Source: Shewanella halifaxensis HAW-EB4
Lineage (GTDB): Bacteria > Pseudomonadota > Gammaproteobacteria > Enterobacterales > Shewanellaceae
Direction of reading: 5' to 3'
Assembly (NCBI RefSeq): GCF_000019185.1
Contig: NC_010334.1
Location: 1,550,001-1,614,000, forward strand
DNA length: 64,000 nt
How positions within the stretch are numbered: position 1 is the stretch's first letter; each line of letters begins with the position of its first letter. A model generated the notes under the pieces. It saw nothing but the letters and a program-made list of their open reading frames with translations, made no database searches and was not told the origin of the DNA. A program made the position numbers and the translations under genes. Below, piece after piece: positions 43,364 through 52,108 of the stretch.

Positions 43364-45663
43364 TGTATAGGCCTACATTATCACCACAGTCCGAGGCATT
43401 GCCCTCGGCTGTTTTTTGTGGATTAGTTAAAACACCGCCGCAAGGGCGCACGTGTTTGTTTGCGGCTAACTATCAACATATTGAAAAAGTTGAGCCCAAA
43501 ACGCTTGAGCAATACCAACAGCTAACCTTTCTTGATGGCTATAAAACCGCTGAATTGCCAAAGAACAGCAATGCTCGCCAGGCACTGAAAGAGGTTAACG
43601 AACTACTCGAGCAGGTTTCGCCAAACCATACGGTGCTAAATAGTAATCGCAGTTTTGCCAATGCGCGTTTGAGCCACCTGCCTAATAACATCCGTCTTAA
43701 AATCAGTACAGAGTATCAGCGCCGCCTTAGCTTAACGGGTGGTAACTCAGGTAAGCGATTACGCAGTGCCAATATCTATCTGCGCAAGACTACCGACTTT
43801 ATTAATAAGGTGTGGCTCAAGTACCCATTCCATAACGTGGGCAGCTTTTTAAGTACCACTTCAAAGCACGTTAACGAAAGCAACGGCAGAAGAACCACGC
43901 ATTTAGGTGGGTTTGATTTAATTAAATACCGCAAAAGCAAGCGCCTCAAAGATGTTGCTAATCGGCTGGCTCTGATTGTTTTAGATGAAGTGAAAGACAC
44001 CGCCAACCATTACAGCGGTGATGTGGCTTTTTTAAAGGCTTATGACGCTGCAGCTGCAGTATGTAAGCAATGGCAAGTTAAGCCGCCTTATTACTCAGAC
44101 GTAAAACGAAACCAGATTATTGAGGCGGCAGAGTGCGCCATTTTGCGCATGACGAGCCCTAAATGGTGGCTTAATCAACTGCGCTCATTACGTGATTTAT
44201 GCTGTGAGCACTTGAATGTAGCAGCAGGCCTAGTGGGTGAAGACAGCCCTTATTTAAGCCGTGAGAGTTTTAACGAGTGGTGCGAGCAGCAAAGAAGTGG
44301 TCGTGAGTGGTTAGAGAACACCATGATTGAATCTGAATCAGGGGTGATTTTGCCACTGATTGATGCGGCTATGGCAGGCACTGCTAATCCATCGAATCGA
44401 TTTGTCGAACTCATTGTTAGAGCGCGTGGCTTAGAAGAGGTGGCAGAAGAAAGCGGCAAAGTGGGCTTTATGGTGACCTTAACGGCCCCGAGTAAATATC
44501 ACTTCAATTCAGATAAGTGGAACTGCGAAAACGCCCAATTTACTCAAGCCTACCTGTCAGGCCAATGGAGCAAAATACGCTCTGCTTTGTCATACCGCAA
44601 AATCAAGATTCAAGGCTTACGTGTTAGCGAGCCTCATAAAGACGGCACACCGCATTGGCATATGCTGATCTTCGTCCATCCAGACCATAGCGATGTACTC
44701 AAAGACTTACTCGAAAAGTATGCCTTTGAGGTTGATGGCGATGAAGAGGGCGCCGCAGAACACCGGTTAGAGATTGAACCTATAGATAAAGCCAAAGGTT
44801 CGGCAGTGGGCTACATCGTTAAGTACCTTTCAAAGAACATTAAAGGTGAGCACATGCAAGGCGAGTTAGATTTTGAATCTGGCTTGTCGGCAAATGACGG
44901 TGCAGCAAATGCGGCGGCTTGGGCTAGCCGTTATCGTTTGCGACAGTTTCAATTTTTCGGCTCTTCATCAGTTCAAGTATGGCGTGAACTTAGGCGCTTA
45001 AAAGAGTGCCCGCAACCTGCCGAAATCGAACATGCCAGGGCTGCAGCTGAAAGCTCAAACTGGAAAGCCTTTGAACAGGCTTTAGCGGTTAACCCTATCA
45101 AACTCGAATATGAAGAAACCGAGTGCGGCAACGAGTTTGGCGAAATGACCAAGCGCGTGCTTGGGCTTTGCGCCTTGGCCACCAATGATGGCATTACCAA
45201 AGTGAGGTCACTCATTACCCGTGGTGAAAAGTGGACGCTTAGAACCATGGATGAAAACGAGAAGGGTAGTTATAAGAAGCTCAAAGCCGAGCGTGCTGCC
45301 ATTTTTAAAACCAACACCAGTATTGAGAACAAAGAAGACAAACTGCCTATGCCAAAGTGGAAGCAGCCTAAAGCTGTTGCTCTTGGCAGTTGCTCTTGCT
45401 CTAAGAGTCGCGGCAGCGGCGATACTCGGACTTGTGGGAATAACTGTACAGAGTCGGTTTTGTTGCAGCAAACAGCTGGATTTTCAGAGGAGTCGCGCCG
45501 TTATCTTGCTTCTCATGGTGTAGTCGATCCTTATTCGCTTGAGCAGCTTGCCAAAAGTTTAAGGGTTTTTACTGATTCGGGACGAATTTGGTGGGTGAGC
45601 AACGGCCAGTTGCAGTTCGAGCGCTTGCTTGATGAAGAGAGTAGCGAGTTTGAGTATTTCTGA
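43363..45663 (+). CDS. P2 GpA-like rolling-circle replication endonuclease
   Basis: The 766-residue protein matches P2 gene A, the HUH endonuclease that nicks the phage origin and starts rolling-circle replication. The metal-binding motif is at GTPHWHMLIFVHPDH (~425-440). The catalytic tyrosines lie in VGYIVKYLSKNIKGE (~484-498; YxxxY), typical of two-Tyr superfamily I initiators. The N-terminal half (QALKEVNELLEQ onward, KWWLNQLRSLRDLC) is the conserved GpA region. P2 carries its origin inside gene A. The Cys-rich patch SCSCSKSRGSGDTRTCGNNC near residue 680 is a possible zinc site. Confidence 0.88.
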   Translation: MYRPTLSPQSEALPSAVFCGLVKTPPQGRTCLFAANYQHIEKVEPKTLEQYQQLTFLDGYKTAELPKNSNARQALKEVNELLEQVSPNHTVLNSNRSFANARLSHLPNNIRLKISTEYQRRLSLTGGNSGKRLRSANIYLRKTTDFINKVWLKYPFHNVGSFLSTTSKHVNESNGRRTTHLGGFDLIKYRKSKRLKDVANRLALIVLDEVKDTANHYSGDVAFLKAYDAAAAVCKQWQVKPPYYSDVKRNQIIEAAECAILRMTSPKWWLNQLRSLRDLCCEHLNVAAGLVGEDSPYLSRESFNEWCEQQRSGREWLENTMIESESGVILPLIDAAMAGTANPSNRFVELIVRARGLEEVAEESGKVGFMVTLTAPSKYHFNSDKWNCENAQFTQAYLSGQWSKIRSALSYRKIKIQGLRVSEPHKDGTPHWHMLIFVHPDHSDVLKDLLEKYAFEVDGDEEGAAEHRLEIEPIDKAKGSAVGYIVKYLSKNIKGEHMQGELDFESGLSANDGAANAAAWASRYRLRQFQFFGSSSVQVWRELRRLKECPQPAEIEHARAAAESSNWKAFEQALAVNPIKLEYEETECGNEFGEMTKRVLGLCALATNDGITKVRSLITRGEKWTLRTMDENEKGSYKKLKAERAAIFKTNTSIENKEDKLPMPKWKQPKAVALGSCSCSKSRGSGDTRTCGNNCTESVLLQQTAGFSEESRRYLASHGVVDPYSLEQLAKSLRVFTDSGRIWWVSNGQLQFERLLDEESSEFEYF

Positions 45664-45963
45664 TAGCTGATAGGATACAAAATACTTGTATCCAAGTTAG
45701 TGCAAATTGCTGATTTACAACGATTTTGTTTTAATTTTTGTTGACGGGCAGCATTGTCAGCGTTTATATTCGTATTAATCTTGCTCTGGGTCGTTTTCAA
45801 TGAAAGCTGTTAGTTGCGCGTTTTTCAAAGTGTGTTTGTGGCATTTTTTCAAATAGCGCAGTAGGTGGTTGCACGATTTTATCTATATGAATAATAGGTG
45901 AGGCACCGCAGTTGGTGTGAAACTCTAGTCGTACAAATTAAACTCTATGTAGAAGAAACTGAA
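45664..45963. promoter_or_regulatory. Post-replication-gene intergenic region with palindrome and leader repeat
   Basis: A perfect inverted repeat, GGATACAA-AATAC-TTGTATCC (45673-45693), lies just after gene A. A 31-bp direct repeat copy is at 45889-45919, upstream of the next ORF. A promoter for the small genes to the right is likely here. Confidence 0.45.
45889..45919 (+). repeat. 31-bp leader repeat, copy 1
   Basis: GAATAATAGGTGAGGCACCG followed by CAGTTGGTGTG, identical to 46360-46390. It contains GGTG-agg-CACC-gcagtt-GGTG, two mutually exclusive short stems, and the element AGGTGAGG that resembles a ribosome-binding site. Confidence 0.85.
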
Positions 45964-46284
45964 ATGACAAAATTTAAATGTGAAAGTAAATTTGGTGGGT
46001 TTAGCGCTGGTTATGTCTATGAAATAATCGATGGTGAGAAAGTCATTAAGGGCTATATCGTAATTGATGGCTCAGGAAAAGTTGTTAAAAAGGGGTTTAA
46101 ATCATTAGGTGACGCTGTTCAATGGGCTAAAGCTGAGTATGAGGCGTTGCGGAAGAGCTTTGAGTTAGCAATACAGCTGGAACAATTGAGTCAAGCACTT
46201 GAGGTGGAACCAGAACCAGAACCAGAACCCCAATCACCTGTAAGAAAAGGGCCTACTCGCAAAGGGCCTGGTAGTAGAGGTTAA
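45964..46284 (+). CDS. Small phage protein with Glu-Pro repeat tail
   Basis: A 106-residue protein. The N-terminal ~70 residues form a small beta-rich unit (KFKCESKFGGFSAGYVYEII, DGSGKVVKKGFKSLGDAVQW). The C-terminal part has the repeat EPEPEPEP and a basic end (RKGPTRKGPGSRG). ATG 45964 is preferred over the GTG within the leader repeat at 45898. It is controlled by whatever acts on the 31-bp repeat. No family recognised. Confidence 0.5.
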   Translation: MTKFKCESKFGGFSAGYVYEIIDGEKVIKGYIVIDGSGKVVKKGFKSLGDAVQWAKAEYEALRKSFELAIQLEQLSQALEVEPEPEPEPQSPVRKGPTRKGPGSRG

Positions 46285-46359
46285 GGATTGTTTCTTTAGT
46301 CAAGTTTTCAATGAAAACTAGAATTCAAATTTGGCAATCATAGAATTTACGAAAAATGT

Positions 46360-46390
46360 GAATAATAGGTGAGGCACCGCAGTTGGTGTG
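46360..46390 (+). repeat. 31-bp leader repeat, copy 2
   Basis: Identical to 45889-45919 and immediately upstream of the next small ORF. This indicates duplicated control of two adjacent phage genes. Confidence 0.85.
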
Positions 46391-46393
46391 CCA

Positions 46394-46624
46394 ATGATGG
46401 AATTACATAAAATGACTATTGAATCTATGTTGTACCAGAAAGTGGACATGCTAAATGGCCTATTTTCTAACTTAGATACAGAGGATGAAAAAGATGTCTG
46501 TAATGCGATAATCTCCGATGTTTTAGCAATATATGAACGTGACCATATCACAGAAGGTTTAGTTCCTGCTGCAGCTGTTGACGCTGAGTTGGGGAGAGGG
46601 CTCGAGCAAGTTCCGACACAATAG
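46394..46624 (+). CDS. Small acidic phage protein
   Basis: A 76-residue acidic helical protein (KVDMLNGLFSNLDTEDEKDV, CNAIISDVLAIYERD). It follows leader-repeat copy 2 by 3 bp; the GTG at 46388 inside the repeat is an alternative start. Its 3' end overlaps the convergent ogr gene. Function unknown. Confidence 0.45.
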   Translation: MMELHKMTIESMLYQKVDMLNGLFSNLDTEDEKDVCNAIISDVLAIYERDHITEGLVPAAAVDAELGRGLEQVPTQ

Positions 46625-46799
46625 CACTCGCTGCTTGAGCGCTTGGGCTCAGAGTGTGGCTAAAACTTAGGTTTGCTACAAAAGTGTGGCCACACTCTGG
46701 GTTAGAACAAGAACAATACAAATCGGCATGGGCCAAACTCAGCCGATTTGTTTTACCGATAATGGCTGTTTCACCACAGCTAGTACAAAGCACTCGCAT
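46548..46799 (-). CDS. ogr: Ogr/Delta-type late transcription activator
   Basis: The 83-residue protein begins MRVLCTSCGETAIIGKTNRL and has CxxC near residue 5 and CSNPEC near residue 31, the four-cysteine zinc finger of P2 Ogr / P4 Delta. Such proteins bind late promoters and recruit RNA polymerase through its alpha subunit, activating capsid, tail and lysis operons. GGGAG lies 6 nt before ATG 46799. The minus-strand placement between the replication and late regions is unusual compared with P2, where ogr is at the end of the tail genes. Confidence 0.85.
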   Translation of the reverse strand: MRVLCTSCGETAIIGKTNRLSLAHADLYCSCSNPECGHTFVANLSFSHTLSPSAQAASAIVSELARALSPTQRQQLQQELNLL

Positions 46800-46993
46800 C
46801 ACAATCTCCCAATTGATTTAATCAGCTTAGTTTACGTCACTATACTGTGTTTTTGAACAGTATTGTAAGTCAGTAATGGTAATGTTTGTCATGTGAGATA
46901 TTTTTTTTATAAAATCGATATAGATCAACATCCTTAGCCATTTCACTGGTTATAGTAGGTTATTTTCTTGCTAGGTCGTATAAAGGATGTTAC

Positions 46994-47353
46994 GTGCTTT
47001 TTGGGGGGTGTGTGAAAGTAGTTGTAATTGAGGGGCATCTATCAGAATACCCAAATCCGGTTTATTTGAAGCGAGGCGATATAGTCACCCTTGGTGAAAT
47101 GGATGATGAGTTTCACAATTGGATTTTTATAACCAATGACGCGGGTGATCAAGCTTGGGCTCCAATCCAATACATCGATAATGTCGTGGGGAGTTCTACG
47201 GGCATCTTGCTTCAAGATTACGATAATTTGGAGTTCAATACAGTTATAGGTGAAAAACTATCAGTGCTTTTCGAACTAAATTCTTGGTATCGAGTATCAA
47301 GGTCAACGGATGAAATCGGGTGGGTACCAGTGCACACGGTAAAACGTACATAA
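46994..47353 (+). CDS. SH3-like cassette protein
   Basis: A 119-residue protein made of two SH3-like beta units: YLKRGDIVTLGEMDDEFHNW to AWAPIQYIDNV, and EFNTVIGEKLSVLFELNSWY to GWVPVHTV, each ending in the WxP motif typical of SH3 variants. The GTG start has AAAGGA six bases upstream. The stop codon lies within the first box of a Vibrio-type attC site, so this is a classic integron cassette gene. It sits between ogr and the portal gene, a typical moron position. Function unknown. Confidence 0.65.
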   Translation: MLFGGCVKVVVIEGHLSEYPNPVYLKRGDIVTLGEMDDEFHNWIFITNDAGDQAWAPIQYIDNVVGSSTGILLQDYDNLEFNTVIGEKLSVLFELNSWYRVSRSTDEIGWVPVHTVKRT

Positions 47354-47476
47354 CGAGGCATTTAAGCTGGATTCGCAACGCTTGGCAGTTTTAGTTTTAA
47401 TTCAGCTTTTGCGTTTTAAGTTGTTTGTCGAAGCAGTGGTATTTAGCATCGCTCACCCCTTAATACGGCGTTATAT
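47348..47476 (+). other. Vibrio-superintegron-type attC site (late-region cassette 1)
   Basis: R'' ACATAAC is followed by GAGGCATTTAAG, the variable middle with CAACGCTTGGCAGTTTTAG, and the right end CTCACCCCTTAATACGGC-GTTATAT (L'/R'). R'' and R' are complementary, and the ~129-bp length and layout closely resemble the repeated attC sites of Vibrio chromosomal integrons. Confidence 0.8.
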
Positions 47477-47509
47477 AATTAGAATATATAAATAAAAATG
47501 GATTATAAA

Positions 47510-48016
47510 ATGAAAAAAATATTAATTGGGTCATTCTTGGTTTTATTTTCTAGCCAAGCTTATGCAACGGAAAAGTTTGATGGTGTTATTACAAAACATG
47601 CTGAAGAATGGGGTGTTAACCAATGCATTCAAGAAATTCAAAAAATGGATAGTTTTTTAAATGGTAAAGGTGGGGCTAGTGGAGCATGGTCTTCAGCCCC
47701 AAAAAACAGTCCATCAGATAGAATATTCTCATCGCTAAATATTAGGAAATATAACGATGGCACATGGGGGTATGCTACTTTGTCTATCGCTCCAGGAGTA
47801 GACGGTAATTGTGACAGCACCTTAATGCAAATGGTAACTTTCCCTGGAAAATCATGCAACGAAGTCAGAGAAACTATATATAAAGATTATAAATACAACT
47901 CTGAACTTGCTGGTAAATCTGTTTATGAAAGCGGCACAACAAAAGCTGTATTAGAAGAACTTGGTGGTAACTGTATTTCTATTCGTTATGAAACCCTTTA
48001 CCCATCACCTAAGTAG
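47510..48016 (+). CDS. Secreted cassette protein of unknown function
   Basis: A 168-residue protein with a clear signal peptide (MKKILIGSFLVLFSSQAYA, cut before TEKF) and a mature domain containing four Cys that could form disulfides. ATG 47498 is an alternative start, four codons earlier. No family recognised. It lies directly between two attC-like sites, so it is a gene cassette. Its codon use is AT-rich compared with the neighbouring structural genes. A periplasmic or secreted product would suit a lysogenic-conversion trait. Confidence 0.65.
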   Translation: MKKILIGSFLVLFSSQAYATEKFDGVITKHAEEWGVNQCIQEIQKMDSFLNGKGGASGAWSSAPKNSPSDRIFSSLNIRKYNDGTWGYATLSIAPGVDGNCDSTLMQMVTFPGKSCNEVRETIYKDYKYNSELAGKSVYESGTTKAVLEELGGNCISIRYETLYPSPK

Positions 48017-48018
48017 TT

Positions 48019-48107
48019 ACATAGCAAGTTGCTTAAACGGAAATTAATAGTTGGCCATCACTTCGCAATCATAGCTAACCACTATTTGCCTGTTAAGCGG
48101 GTGTAAC
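48019..48107 (+). other. attC-like site (late-region cassette 2)
   Basis: ACATAGC (R'', one change), AAGTTGCTTAAACGG (L''), an imperfect core stem (AGTTGGCCAT with ATAGCTAACCACT), and CTGTTAAGCGGGTGTAAC (L'/R'). It begins 2 bp after the stop codon of the secreted-protein gene. Confidence 0.65.
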
Positions 48108-48120
48108 GCAAACGCACCGA

Positions 48121-48146
48121 GTAGTGTAGCTGTGTAGCTACACTAC
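48121..48146. terminator. Long perfect hairpin ending the cassette and portal transcripts
   Basis: A perfect 11-bp stem, GTAGTGTAGCT / AGCTACACTAC, with a GTGT loop lies 5 bp past the portal gene stop. There is no long T tract, so termination efficiency is uncertain; it may protect mRNA 3' ends. Confidence 0.5.
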
Positions 48147-48151
48147 AGCCT

Positions 48152-49168
48152 TTATCCCAAATCAAACACTAGTGACAGCCTGCCCCCGACTTCGCTATCT
48201 TGCGCCACAGCATCGACTAATTTTCTGATCAGTGGCTTAGTCTCATTTTTATAGTAAACCTCATCATACTTTGACGGGTCGCCAAGGCCTGCGGTGTTAG
48301 ATGGGATAATGCCCGCTAAGCCAGGAGGGAAACGATGGGCGTTTAGTACGTCTTGGGAGCTGACGTTCTTCACGTTCATAAACTCGTCTTTCGATTCAAA
48401 ATTACCCACGGGGATGATCTGCAAACCTTTCTCTTTACCGTTGGGAATATTGACAAATAGCGACTTAAAATTACCCACGCCTTTAGAATCTTGGATCTTC
48501 TCTTTAATGTCTTTCTCGACATCAGCATCTAAGTTTGGGTCGGTGGCATACATAATAAAGCCCATGTGCGCGCCGTTGATGTAGTACTTACGGCGAAACA
48601 GTGTGGCATCTTCATTGAGCAGTGCCGCTTGCAACCCTCCGAGATAATCAGGGCAACCATAGACTTGCTGCACTGGGTCGTACTGGCGCACCCAAATAAT
48701 GTCTTTGGCTTTATAGCGCTTTACTTGGTTATTACGCTCAAGCACTACCGCGCCGCCATCACTACCCACGCGGGTTCGGTAGCTAGGTAATGGGAACAGG
48801 CGCACCACCTGCCTAAAACCATTGCGCACTTTAAGCAGTGCCACATCACCAAATTGCACTAAGTTTAAAAATGTAGCCTCAACATGCTGGGCAGTCATGC
48901 TGCCAGAGACAAAACGACTAGTCGCCATATTGGCGCGGCTTTGCACTATGCCGCCATGTTGGGCATTGCGACGGGTTAAGTTAGCCAGCAAATGTCTATC
49001 AACGGGCGGTTCCCAATATTGTTCACCGTCGTTGTAATACAGTGAATCATAATCGGTGAGCCACATGTTAGGCATCACTTGCTCGGGTAAACTAAACACC
49101 ACTGGCGCGTTAGCCGTTTCTGTTTCGGTTGCTAACTCTTCGGTGGCGGCTAATGCTGCATTGTCCAT
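48152..49168 (-). CDS. Phage portal protein (P2 GpQ-like)
   Basis: The 338-residue protein matches the PBSX/P2 portal family: EPPVDRHLLANLTRRNAQHG, NNQVKRYKAKDIIWVRQYDP and VYGCPDYLGGLQAALLNEDA, then GNFKSLFVNIPNGKEKG. Twelve copies form the ring through which DNA enters the head. It overlaps the terminase gene upstream by 19 bp on the minus strand, as in the P2 QP operon. Confidence 0.9.
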   Translation of the reverse strand: MDNAALAATEELATETETANAPVVFSLPEQVMPNMWLTDYDSLYYNDGEQYWEPPVDRHLLANLTRRNAQHGGIVQSRANMATSRFVSGSMTAQHVEATFLNLVQFGDVALLKVRNGFRQVVRLFPLPSYRTRVGSDGGAVVLERNNQVKRYKAKDIIWVRQYDPVQQVYGCPDYLGGLQAALLNEDATLFRRKYYINGAHMGFIMYATDPNLDADVEKDIKEKIQDSKGVGNFKSLFVNIPNGKEKGLQIIPVGNFESKDEFMNVKNVSSQDVLNAHRFPPGLAGIIPSNTAGLGDPSKYDEVYYKNETKPLIRKLVDAVAQDSEVGGRLSLVFDLG

Positions 49169-50940
49169 GATGATGTTCTCTTATGTGCAAAGTTCAGTGG
49201 TTCGTTAATAACGGCGTGGGCGATGGCAAAAAACACATCGGCGTGGCCGGTTACGTTATCGCGGCTGGCTTTAAAAGTGATAGCCCCGCCTGTGTCGGTG
49301 GTGGTCTTGCGTATTGATAAGCAGCTCATGGCAATGTCTTTGTGGGAGGCGTCCCACTCGATGCGGCCACTTTCAACCACATCAATCATTTTCAGTACTA
49401 AGCGAGTTTTGCTTGAAACGCTGTAATGAATCGCCGTGGCCTCGCGCGGAAATAAGGTGCTAATCGAGTCGAACACGCCCGCGCCAATGCCTGTGGTATC
49501 AACGCCAATGTAAGTGACTCGATAACGGGCATAGACTTTTTGTATTTCGCTTACGTGATGGGAAAAGTTCAAGCCGCGCCAATAGTGTTTTTCAAGTACT
49601 CTGAATTTCTCGCCTTTCTTTTCACCTGGTGCAATCACTACTAAGGTGGCATTGTCGCGCGTTCGTGATGGGTCATAACCGAGCCAAACCTCGCGATTGC
49701 CAAATGGCCGTTGCTCTTTGGGTTTGTGATCTTGCCAGCGAGCCGACTCGACCATGCATTTTTCAAGGTCGCTGAACTTAAATACGCTATCGGCATCATC
49801 AACAAAAATGCACATAAACAGGTTTTTAAAGTCATCGTCGTTGTATTCGTCGCGCAGCTCCTCAATGTCGAACAGTCCACAACCGCCAGCAAGGGCATCT
49901 TCAATGGTGACCACATAGCGCCATTGCTTGTCGGGGCAAAACCGGCCACGGTCACGCATGGCATCAAAGGTGGGAAACTCCACCTCTTCGCGATCACTCA
50001 TACCGCGGCGCCAGTGATCCCCCGTCCAAAAGCTGTAAGCGGGGTGCGCTTTGGTTGATGGGGTAGAAAAGTAGGTTTTGCGCCAGTTTTTATGGGTGGC
50101 CATAGCAGAGGCTAGTTTGTTGAGTACATCAAACTTGCCTATCCAAAAGTATTCATCCACATACACATGGCCGTGGTAACTCTGCGCGGTTTTGCTATTC
50201 GTCGACAGAAACCTTAGCTCGGCATCACCGTGTGCGGTGTGCAATACAATCGGGTTACCGGTTAATTCTATTTCAAAGAACTGCTGCGCAATTTGCACAA
50301 TATAGGTGCGGAATACTTCGGCCTGCGAACGTGAAGCCGAGAGGAATATTTGCGGATCCCCGGTAAGTACCGCTTGCTCGAATGCTTCACCGGCAAAGTA
50401 ATAGGTGGCACCAATCTGGCGCGACTTAAGAATATTACGAATACGCCGATGCAGGTTTTCATGCATCACCTTTTGATATTCAAATAATGAAGCGTACCAG
50501 GCTTTAAAATCTTCCTCGGTTAAATGGCTAACGTCATTCTTACGTTTACGACCTTTACGCTTGCTTGGCGCTGCATTATTTTGCTGATCGCTGCCTTTGC
50601 TATTTTTGCCACTGTTCTTAGTACTGCCATTAGCACCGAACGAATGGCCTTCACTGATTAAGCGCTGCTTTTTCAGCTTCACATGCTTTTCAATCAGCAT
50701 GTCGAGCTCTTTAAGTTGCCCGCCAGATTTATCAGCGATATCGGTCAGCATCACAATGCGCCGAGCAATGGCCTCGTCGACTTCTTCCTCGCGCAGCAGA
50801 TCGCGCCAACTGTATTTGTCAGCCCAAAAGTAAATCACCCGCGTATTAGGCAGGTCGAGTTCGAGACGGATCTCGTCCGGTGTCCAGCGCCTTAAATAGA
50901 GCCGCTTTACCGCTTCGCGAATTTCAGGAGAGTAGGCCAT
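49150..50940 (-). CDS. Phage terminase ATPase subunit (P2 GpP-like)
   Basis: The 596-residue large terminase begins MAYSPEIREAVKRLYLRRWT (start chosen at 50940, after a TCAGGAGAG site; the frame extends 21 codons further upstream). An N-terminal helix-turn-helix precedes the ATPase core (KSRQIGATYYFAGEAFEQAV as the Walker A-like motif; VYVDEYFWIGKF as Walker B) and an RNase H-like nuclease domain (VWLGYDPSRTRDNATLVVIA, YIGVDTTGIGAG). The basic/Gly-Asn linker near residue 120-150 (KGSDQQNNAAPSKRKGRKRK) is longer than usual. It packages phage DNA with the small subunit. Confidence 0.9.
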   Translation of the reverse strand: MAYSPEIREAVKRLYLRRWTPDEIRLELDLPNTRVIYFWADKYSWRDLLREEEVDEAIARRIVMLTDIADKSGGQLKELDMLIEKHVKLKKQRLISEGHSFGANGSTKNSGKNSKGSDQQNNAAPSKRKGRKRKNDVSHLTEEDFKAWYASLFEYQKVMHENLHRRIRNILKSRQIGATYYFAGEAFEQAVLTGDPQIFLSASRSQAEVFRTYIVQIAQQFFEIELTGNPIVLHTAHGDAELRFLSTNSKTAQSYHGHVYVDEYFWIGKFDVLNKLASAMATHKNWRKTYFSTPSTKAHPAYSFWTGDHWRRGMSDREEVEFPTFDAMRDRGRFCPDKQWRYVVTIEDALAGGCGLFDIEELRDEYNDDDFKNLFMCIFVDDADSVFKFSDLEKCMVESARWQDHKPKEQRPFGNREVWLGYDPSRTRDNATLVVIAPGEKKGEKFRVLEKHYWRGLNFSHHVSEIQKVYARYRVTYIGVDTTGIGAGVFDSISTLFPREATAIHYSVSSKTRLVLKMIDVVESGRIEWDASHKDIAMSCLSIRKTTTDTGGAITFKASRDNVTGHADVFFAIAHAVINEPLNFAHKRTSSWTMQH

Positions 50941-51040
50941 GCGTGAGTGATTCGACTCCGTAAGTAGTGAACAAATAAACCAACTGACCTGCAGTGTATT
51001 CATAAGTTACAAGGCAATAACGGACTAATGTTCGGCCTGT

Positions 51041-51064
51041 TTCGGATATAGCCCTATATCCGAA
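51041..51064. promoter_or_regulatory. Palindrome in the divergent late promoter region
   Basis: TTCGGATATAG and CTATATCCGAA are perfect 11-bp arms separated by CC. It lies between the divergent terminase/portal and scaffold/capsid operons, where P2-like phages have Ogr-dependent late promoters. Confidence 0.6.
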
Positions 51065-51162
51065 TTCCTCCGAACCAAACCGAGTGCCAGCGCCGTTGCA
51101 GCTGGCTATGCTGCCTGCAATATCTCAACTTATCGCATTCAAACCACTAACCGGACTATGTA

Positions 51163-52059
51163 ATGAGCCAATTGAAAACAGACTGGGTACGCATCGCAAC
51201 TGAGGGCGCAACGTTTCGTAATGTCCCAATTGAACGTCAATGGCTAGTCGATATTGCTGAAACCTATGATCCTAAAACTTATGGTGCGCGCATTTGGCCT
51301 GATCACCGCCGTTGGTATGGCGCGTGGGGTGACGTGATAGAAGTGAAAACCGAAGAGCATGACGGCAAGTTAGTGCTGTTTGGTAAGTTGAACCCTAACT
51401 CCCAATTTATTATGGCTAACGAGAATGACCAAAAGGTCTACACCTCGATTGAGCTTGACCCGAATTTTGCCGCCACAGGCAAAGCCTACCTAACAGGCCT
51501 TGGTGTTACCGATGAGCCTGCAAGCCTTGGCACTGACCGCCTTAAATTTGGTGCTAAAGAGCGTCTTGAAACGCACCAATACGGCGCGCCAGAGCAGCTA
51601 GTTATTAGCTACCCAGCAGTAGACAGTGAAGAGCTGATCACCCCTGAAAACCAAAAGGCGTTTTTCAGCATTGTAGGCAAGTTTTTTAAATCCCTTACGC
51701 CGCATCAGATAAACAGCACTGAGCATGTAAGCAACACTTCTGAGGAAGAACCCATGACTAAAGAACAGCATGAAGCCTTGATGGGCCAATTTGCATCTAT
51801 CGGCACTCGATTAGAAAGCCTTGAAGCAAAAACAGAAGCTTTCAGTGTAAAGCCGCCAGAAACCGAAGAAGAGCAAGCGCCTGCAGGTGAGCCGCAAAAT
51901 GGTATCACGGCAGAGCAGTTCAGCACGCTTAATGAAACGCTAACGAGCCTAACCGCCAAAGTTGATGGTATGGAAACTCAGTTTAAAACGCTAAGCCAAG
52001 AAACGGGCGGCCAAGAGCCTGATCCTGCTGGTCTTGGTGAACAATTCTCGGTTGTATAA
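51163..52059 (+). CDS. Capsid scaffolding protease (P2 GpO-like)
   Basis: The 298-residue protein matches P2 GpO, a combined scaffold and serine protease that cuts itself and the capsid protein. The N-terminal protease domain has VRIATEGATFRNVPIERQWL, then YDPKTYGARIWPDHRRWYGA (catalytic His in DH) and TSIELDPNFAATGKAYLTGL (Ser/Asp region). The C-terminal ~110 residues are a helical scaffold with Glu-rich sequence. First gene of the rightward capsid operon. Confidence 0.9.
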   Translation: MSQLKTDWVRIATEGATFRNVPIERQWLVDIAETYDPKTYGARIWPDHRRWYGAWGDVIEVKTEEHDGKLVLFGKLNPNSQFIMANENDQKVYTSIELDPNFAATGKAYLTGLGVTDEPASLGTDRLKFGAKERLETHQYGAPEQLVISYPAVDSEELITPENQKAFFSIVGKFFKSLTPHQINSTEHVSNTSEEEPMTKEQHEALMGQFASIGTRLESLEAKTEAFSVKPPETEEEQAPAGEPQNGITAEQFSTLNETLTSLTAKVDGMETQFKTLSQETGGQEPDPAGLGEQFSVV

Positions 52060-52108
52060 CTCGCTGCAATTGATAGCTGACATTCATCACTAAACAAGAG
52101 AGAGCAAA

